From the NCBI RefSeq assembly GCF_003148845.1, contig NZ_QGHA01000008.1, positions 124,001 to 188,000 on the forward strand: DNA of 64,000 nucleotides, given 5' to 3'. This document shows positions 62,001 through 64,000 of this stretch, piece by piece. The notes below the pieces were generated by a model. The model saw only the letters and a list, made by a program, of their open reading frames with translations. It made no database searches and had not been told where the DNA came from. The first letter of the stretch is position 1, and every line of letters starts with the position of its first letter. The stretch comes from Mucilaginibacter oryzae (lineage in GTDB: Bacteria > Bacteroidota > Bacteroidia > Sphingobacteriales > Sphingobacteriaceae). Position numbers and translations under genes: made by a program.

Positions 62001-62327
62001 GCCGAAAAGCTTCGCCTTGAATACCGCGACGCCACACGCGCCGCCGTAACCAGCGCATCCATCAGGCTGCGCCCTATCCTCATGACCAGTTTAGCCATGA
62101 TTGCCGGGATGATCCCGATGGCATCGGGCATGGGCGAAGCAGGCGAACAAACCGCGCCGCTTGGCAGGGCGGTTATCGGCGGCCTGCTGGCCTCTACCCT
62201 GGCGGCTTTATTTATCCTGCCGCTGGTATTTGCCTGGGTACAGGAAAAAACCACCTACCAATCGCCATCATTAATGCCCGGCGAACAACCCGAAGAAACT
62301 ACAGAAAGCAACCTCCAAACAGTATAA
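59076..62327 (+). CDS. RND-family efflux transporter permease
   Basis: A 1083-residue inner membrane pump of the RND superfamily, HAE1/AcrB-like. It has the N-terminal helix (TVVITLSLLIFAVLAAINIP), porter domain parts (FNTMAPSGNLRLDNTIYLTT) and the membrane repeats with ILVDQATVTIENIHQHLEMG. In AcrB that motif is VDD; here the first Asp stays and the second is Gln. A His-rich loop, YQHYHHGEVHAHAGE, sits near residue 490-505. It exports substrates with the TolC duct and MFP adaptor encoded in the same operon. Substrate not clear; the His-rich loop might hint at metal. Confidence 0.93.
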   Translation: MSMVTSALKRPITTVVITLSLLIFAVLAAINIPIDIFPQLNLPTIYVIESYGGMSPQQMEGFFSTRLQDQFLYVNGIKNISSKNIQGLTLIKLSFYESTNMAEASAQVALQVNRAQSFFPPGALPPQVVRFDASSLPVGQLVFDSKTASLKDIYDMAATRIRPMFATIPGLSAPPPFGSNARSIILSIDPSKLRSFNLTPDEVVEALSKFNTMAPSGNLRLDNTIYLTTLNSLIKNSENFGNIPVITKNGVPIYIKDIARVSDGTDVTVDYALINGKRSVYIPVVKTADASTWTVVQTLKSKLPEMQNLLPDDVKISYEFDQSVFVVNSVKSLMTEGGLGALLTGLMVLLFLRDWRSSLIVVITIPVSILIGVLLLSLFGQTINIMTLSGLALAIGILVDQATVTIENIHQHLEMGKSKRQAIFDACEEISFPLLLILLCILAVFAPSFMMNGVPKAMFLPLSMSIGLTMIVSYVIAQTLVPIMSNWLIKAEQYQHYHHGEVHAHAGEALNRPEEIQVNDHLKNEEEHPEKNDLFERVKMGYMKIISRWTGRKKTIILVYLIGVIGLAAVGFVVIGKDMMPKLNNGQFQVRIKEPEGTRLERTEDKFKQVLSIIDKTVNHHVEISSGYIGLIPSSFGSSNLYVFNTGTHEAVLQVNLDEKYHVNMDELKDALRKNIAHQLPEMSISFEPIDMTEKIMSQGASTPIQVQVAGKNMQQIQDYANKVLSRLKQIPYLRDVQIDQPQRFPVVSITLDRLKVSQLGLNVKDIARSVTASTSSSRFTEKNLWLDDKSAYTYQVQVQVPEYVMNTMDELKEIPLVKGQSSPTLADVADFKTECAPGEYDRSGPRRFLTVSANIYKKDLGTATSAVQKALAEVGNPPKGLIAEVKGMSSLLVETLTSLQNGLAFAILVIFLLLAANYQSFKVSLTVLSTVPAVILGSITALLICGSTLNLQSYMGMIMSTGVSVANAILIVTNAEKLRLEYRDATRAAVTSASIRLRPILMTSLAMIAGMIPMASGMGEAGEQTAPLGRAVIGGLLASTLAALFILPLVFAWVQEKTTYQSPSLMPGEQPEETTESNLQTV

Positions 62328-62330
62328 ATC

Positions 62331-63416
62331 ATGAAAACCAAACATATCATCATTACGGCCCTTATCGCCTGCTTTTTCGCGGCATGCTCGGGCAACCAAA
62401 AACCGGTAGACCTTACCGCCGATAATACACCGGCCGGCAAAAAATACCCGCTAAGCACCGTTAACGAAAAAGCCCTGTCCAGCTCGGCCCGTCTGCCGGG
62501 ACAGTTAAAGCCCTTTAACGAGGTGAACATTTTCCCCCGGGTTAACGGCTTTGTGAAGGAACTTTATGTAGATCGTGGCTCGATTGTAAAAAAGGGCCAG
62601 CTGCTGCTTACCCTCGAGGCGCCAGAAATGGAATCGCAGTTCCAGGCGGCTAACTCCCGCTTTTTGCAGGCACAGGAAACGGCCAACGCCAGTAAAGAGA
62701 AATACAACCGCTTAAAACAGGCCGCCGCCGAACCCGGCTCGGTATCACCGCTTGACCTTGACAACGCCAACGCCCGCATGCGCGCCGATAATGCCATTGC
62801 CGAAGCCGAACGCGCCAACATGGCCTCGGTAAAAACCATGCAGGGTTACCTGAATGTGTACGCCCCTTTTGATGGCATGATTGTGCAACGTAATGTATCG
62901 CCGGGGGCGCTGGTAGCGCCGGGAAAAGCCGGCGATATCCCGATGCTAATATTGCAGGATACCCGCAAGCTGAGGCTGGAAGTGGCTATCCCCGAAAATT
63001 ATGTGGATAAGGTTGACCTGAAACAGCCGGTTACCTTTACCTTTAACGCCATGCCCGGCTCGGAGCAAAAGGCCACAATCAGCCGCTCGGCCAACGCGCT
63101 GGGCAGCATGCGTTCGGAAGCGGTGGAAATTGACGTTGAAAACAAAAACAACGCCCTGAAACCCGGCATGTACGCCGAAGTAAAGATCCCGATGCTGTCG
63201 GGGGCGAAATCATTGCTGGTGCCCAACACGGCCATTGTACGATCTACCGAGCGGGAATACGTGGTAGTGGTTGACGCCGGTAAAGCCAAACTGGTTGACA
63301 TCAAGGAAGGCCTGAGCAGCCACGACTCGACCGAAGTTTTTGGCGACCTGAAACCCAATGAGAAGATCATTACCCAGGCCAGCGATGCCATTAAGGATGG
63401 GGATGAGATAGAGTAG
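62331..63416 (+). CDS. Efflux RND periplasmic adaptor (MFP) lipoprotein
   Basis: A 361-residue membrane fusion protein. Lipobox LIACFFAAC anchors it at Cys19. The biotinyl-lipoyl-like and hairpin regions follow (FPRVNGFVKELYVDRGSIVK, LNVYAPFDGMIVQRNVSPGA), then beta-barrel and membrane-proximal domains (MLSGAKSLLVPNTAIVRSTE). It links the RND pump to TolC. Starts 3 bases after the pump stop, so it is the last gene of the operon. Order TolC-RND-MFP differs from the usual MFP-first layout. Confidence 0.92.
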   Translation: MKTKHIIITALIACFFAACSGNQKPVDLTADNTPAGKKYPLSTVNEKALSSSARLPGQLKPFNEVNIFPRVNGFVKELYVDRGSIVKKGQLLLTLEAPEMESQFQAANSRFLQAQETANASKEKYNRLKQAAAEPGSVSPLDLDNANARMRADNAIAEAERANMASVKTMQGYLNVYAPFDGMIVQRNVSPGALVAPGKAGDIPMLILQDTRKLRLEVAIPENYVDKVDLKQPVTFTFNAMPGSEQKATISRSANALGSMRSEAVEIDVENKNNALKPGMYAEVKIPMLSGAKSLLVPNTAIVRSTEREYVVVVDAGKAKLVDIKEGLSSHDSTEVFGDLKPNEKIITQASDAIKDGDEIE

Positions 63417-63450
63417 ATTTTAATAACCTCTAATCTTAAGTAATATGAAG

Positions 63451-63502
63451 CGAAGCAATCCCCAGCTTCATATCTGAAAAGCCGGTTGGGTTGATTGCTT
63501 CG
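63451..63502. repeat. Fragment of the GAAGCAATC palindromic repeat
   Basis: CGAAGCAATC (63451-63460) is mirrored as GATTGCTTCG (63493-63502) around a 32-base loop. The arms match the GAAGCAATC parts of the element at 57506-57587. It lies after the efflux operon, where it may also act as a 3' structure for the mRNA. Confidence 0.6.
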
Positions 63503-63587
63503 TTTGTCAAAATTAAACTTTGCAAATGATTCTTTGCTATGGAAGAATGTACCGTAAATTCTTTACTTTAGAATTCCACTAAGCCAA

Positions 63588-64000
63588 ATGAAAATTTTAC
63601 TCGTCTCTGCAATTATAGTTGCAATTGCCTTTGTTTTAAAAGCATGTATTAACACTACAAGCCAGTCCGCCCAAAACACAATTCGTCCGCAAGATGAAGA
63701 GTTGCCCAAGGTTCAAAAAGAGAATGATAAACTAATCCTTGTAAATAACGTACAACAAAATGATATTGAAAACGCGTTAACAACGTTTTGTAATATGTAT
63801 AATAAGGATAGCTTTGTAGCTTTGCCAAGGGTTGTCACAATATCTTCAAATTCCTTTGTTGTAACATTTCCTTATGATACCGACTTCGTTACTTTCTGTT
63901 ATGTGATTAACTTTCTTAAATATCCTGTTGATATTAAGTGGCAATCAAAGGTAACTGCATGGGTCACTACTAAAGCATCTGACGATTGGATAACAGATAA
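63588..64000 (+). CDS. Partial lipoprotein of unknown function (cut by the right edge)
   Basis: An ATG at 63588 opens a frame that stays open to the window end (about 137 codons). The N-terminus MKILLVSAIIVAIAFVLKAC is a lipoprotein signal with Cys20. Later parts contain QNDIENALTTFCNMYNKDSF and FVVTFPYDTDFVTFCYVINF. No family recognised from this part. Its upstream neighbour is the MFP gene of the efflux operon; 171 bases and a repeat separate them, so it is probably a separate unit. Confidence 0.75.
   Translation, partial: MKILLVSAIIVAIAFVLKACINTTSQSAQNTIRPQDEELPKVQKENDKLILVNNVQQNDIENALTTFCNMYNKDSFVALPRVVTISSNSFVVTFPYDTDFVTFCYVINFLKYPVDIKWQSKVTAWVTTKASDDWITD

Overview
The window looks like a chromosome segment of a soil or plant-associated member of the Bacteroidota, most likely family Sphingobacteriaceae and close to Mucilaginibacter or Pedobacter. 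This is inferred from: a SusC/SusD pair with a FecR-type anti-sigma factor; STN-domain TonB-dependent receptors; lipoproteins with C-K-K/D-rich N-termini; a DUF4175 gene upstream of ybeY; -7 boxes of the TAnnTTTG type; near absence of Shine-Dalgarno sequences; and many dispersed palindromic repeats between genes. No rRNA, tRNA, CRISPR array, prophage or transposase gene was found.

Layout. 1-152: start of a leftward exported protein, cut by the window edge. 524-7466: cell-surface signalling and uptake cassette (ECF sigma, FecR anti-sigma, STN-SusC, SusD lipoprotein), facing a GH3 beta-glucosidase (7531-9690). 9936-11952: AraC regulator and zinc alcohol dehydrogenase. 12013-12500: repeat cluster. 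12527-18506: leftward genes for a glutaminase-A-like exported enzyme, an MG2/TonB-plug hybrid and an OmpA-like lipoprotein. 19108-22223: tandem GH18 chitinase lipoproteins with fascin-like C-termini. 22307-25081: a DUF3108-like exported protein and a LytS/LytTR two-component pair, followed by a decayed flavin monooxygenase gene. 26172-28855: glgA-glgC glycogen synthesis operon. 29025-31490: lone TonB-dependent receptor. 31715-38443: DNA replication and repair genes (polA, tag, an alkyltransferase-like gene) mixed with an ExbD-like protein, a CMD-family protein, two VOC proteins and trmB. 38783-41109: small envelope-stress-type operon and an AI-2E family permease. 41277-42923: NtrC-type regulator with a tiny histidine-kinase-DHp-like partner. 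43098-44581: beta-barrel protein and a GH13 alpha-glucosidase remnant. 44597-47760: CtpA-type protease, murQ and a conserved unknown. 47814-50580: broken small gene, HAD phosphatase, cysM and cysE. 50787-56049: a small membrane-anchored unknown, glutathione peroxidase, then DUF4175 / anti-sigma-like ATPase / ybeY with overlapping reading frames. 56219-57437: three unknown genes, two of them membrane proteins. 57672-63416: TolC-RND-MFP efflux operon. 63588-64000: start of a lipoprotein, cut by the window edge.

How it fits together. The visible life style is polysaccharide degradation: chitinases, a GH3 beta-glucosidase, a SusCD transporter under sigma/anti-sigma control, glycogen storage, and murQ for muropeptide recycling. 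Three genes are caught decaying (flavin monooxygenase, alpha-glucosidase, a small antitoxin-like gene). The least expected content is between genes. At least five families of short structured repeats are present: a roughly 90-bp element with 15-bp terminal inverted repeats at two loci, a multi-hairpin element at two loci, and several single or partial palindromic elements. No mobility gene is nearby. The most unusual protein-coding observations are the 66-residue DHp-only protein next to an NtrC-type regulator, an ExbD homologue lacking the membrane aspartate, and a TonB plug domain fused to a macroglobulin-like domain without a barrel.
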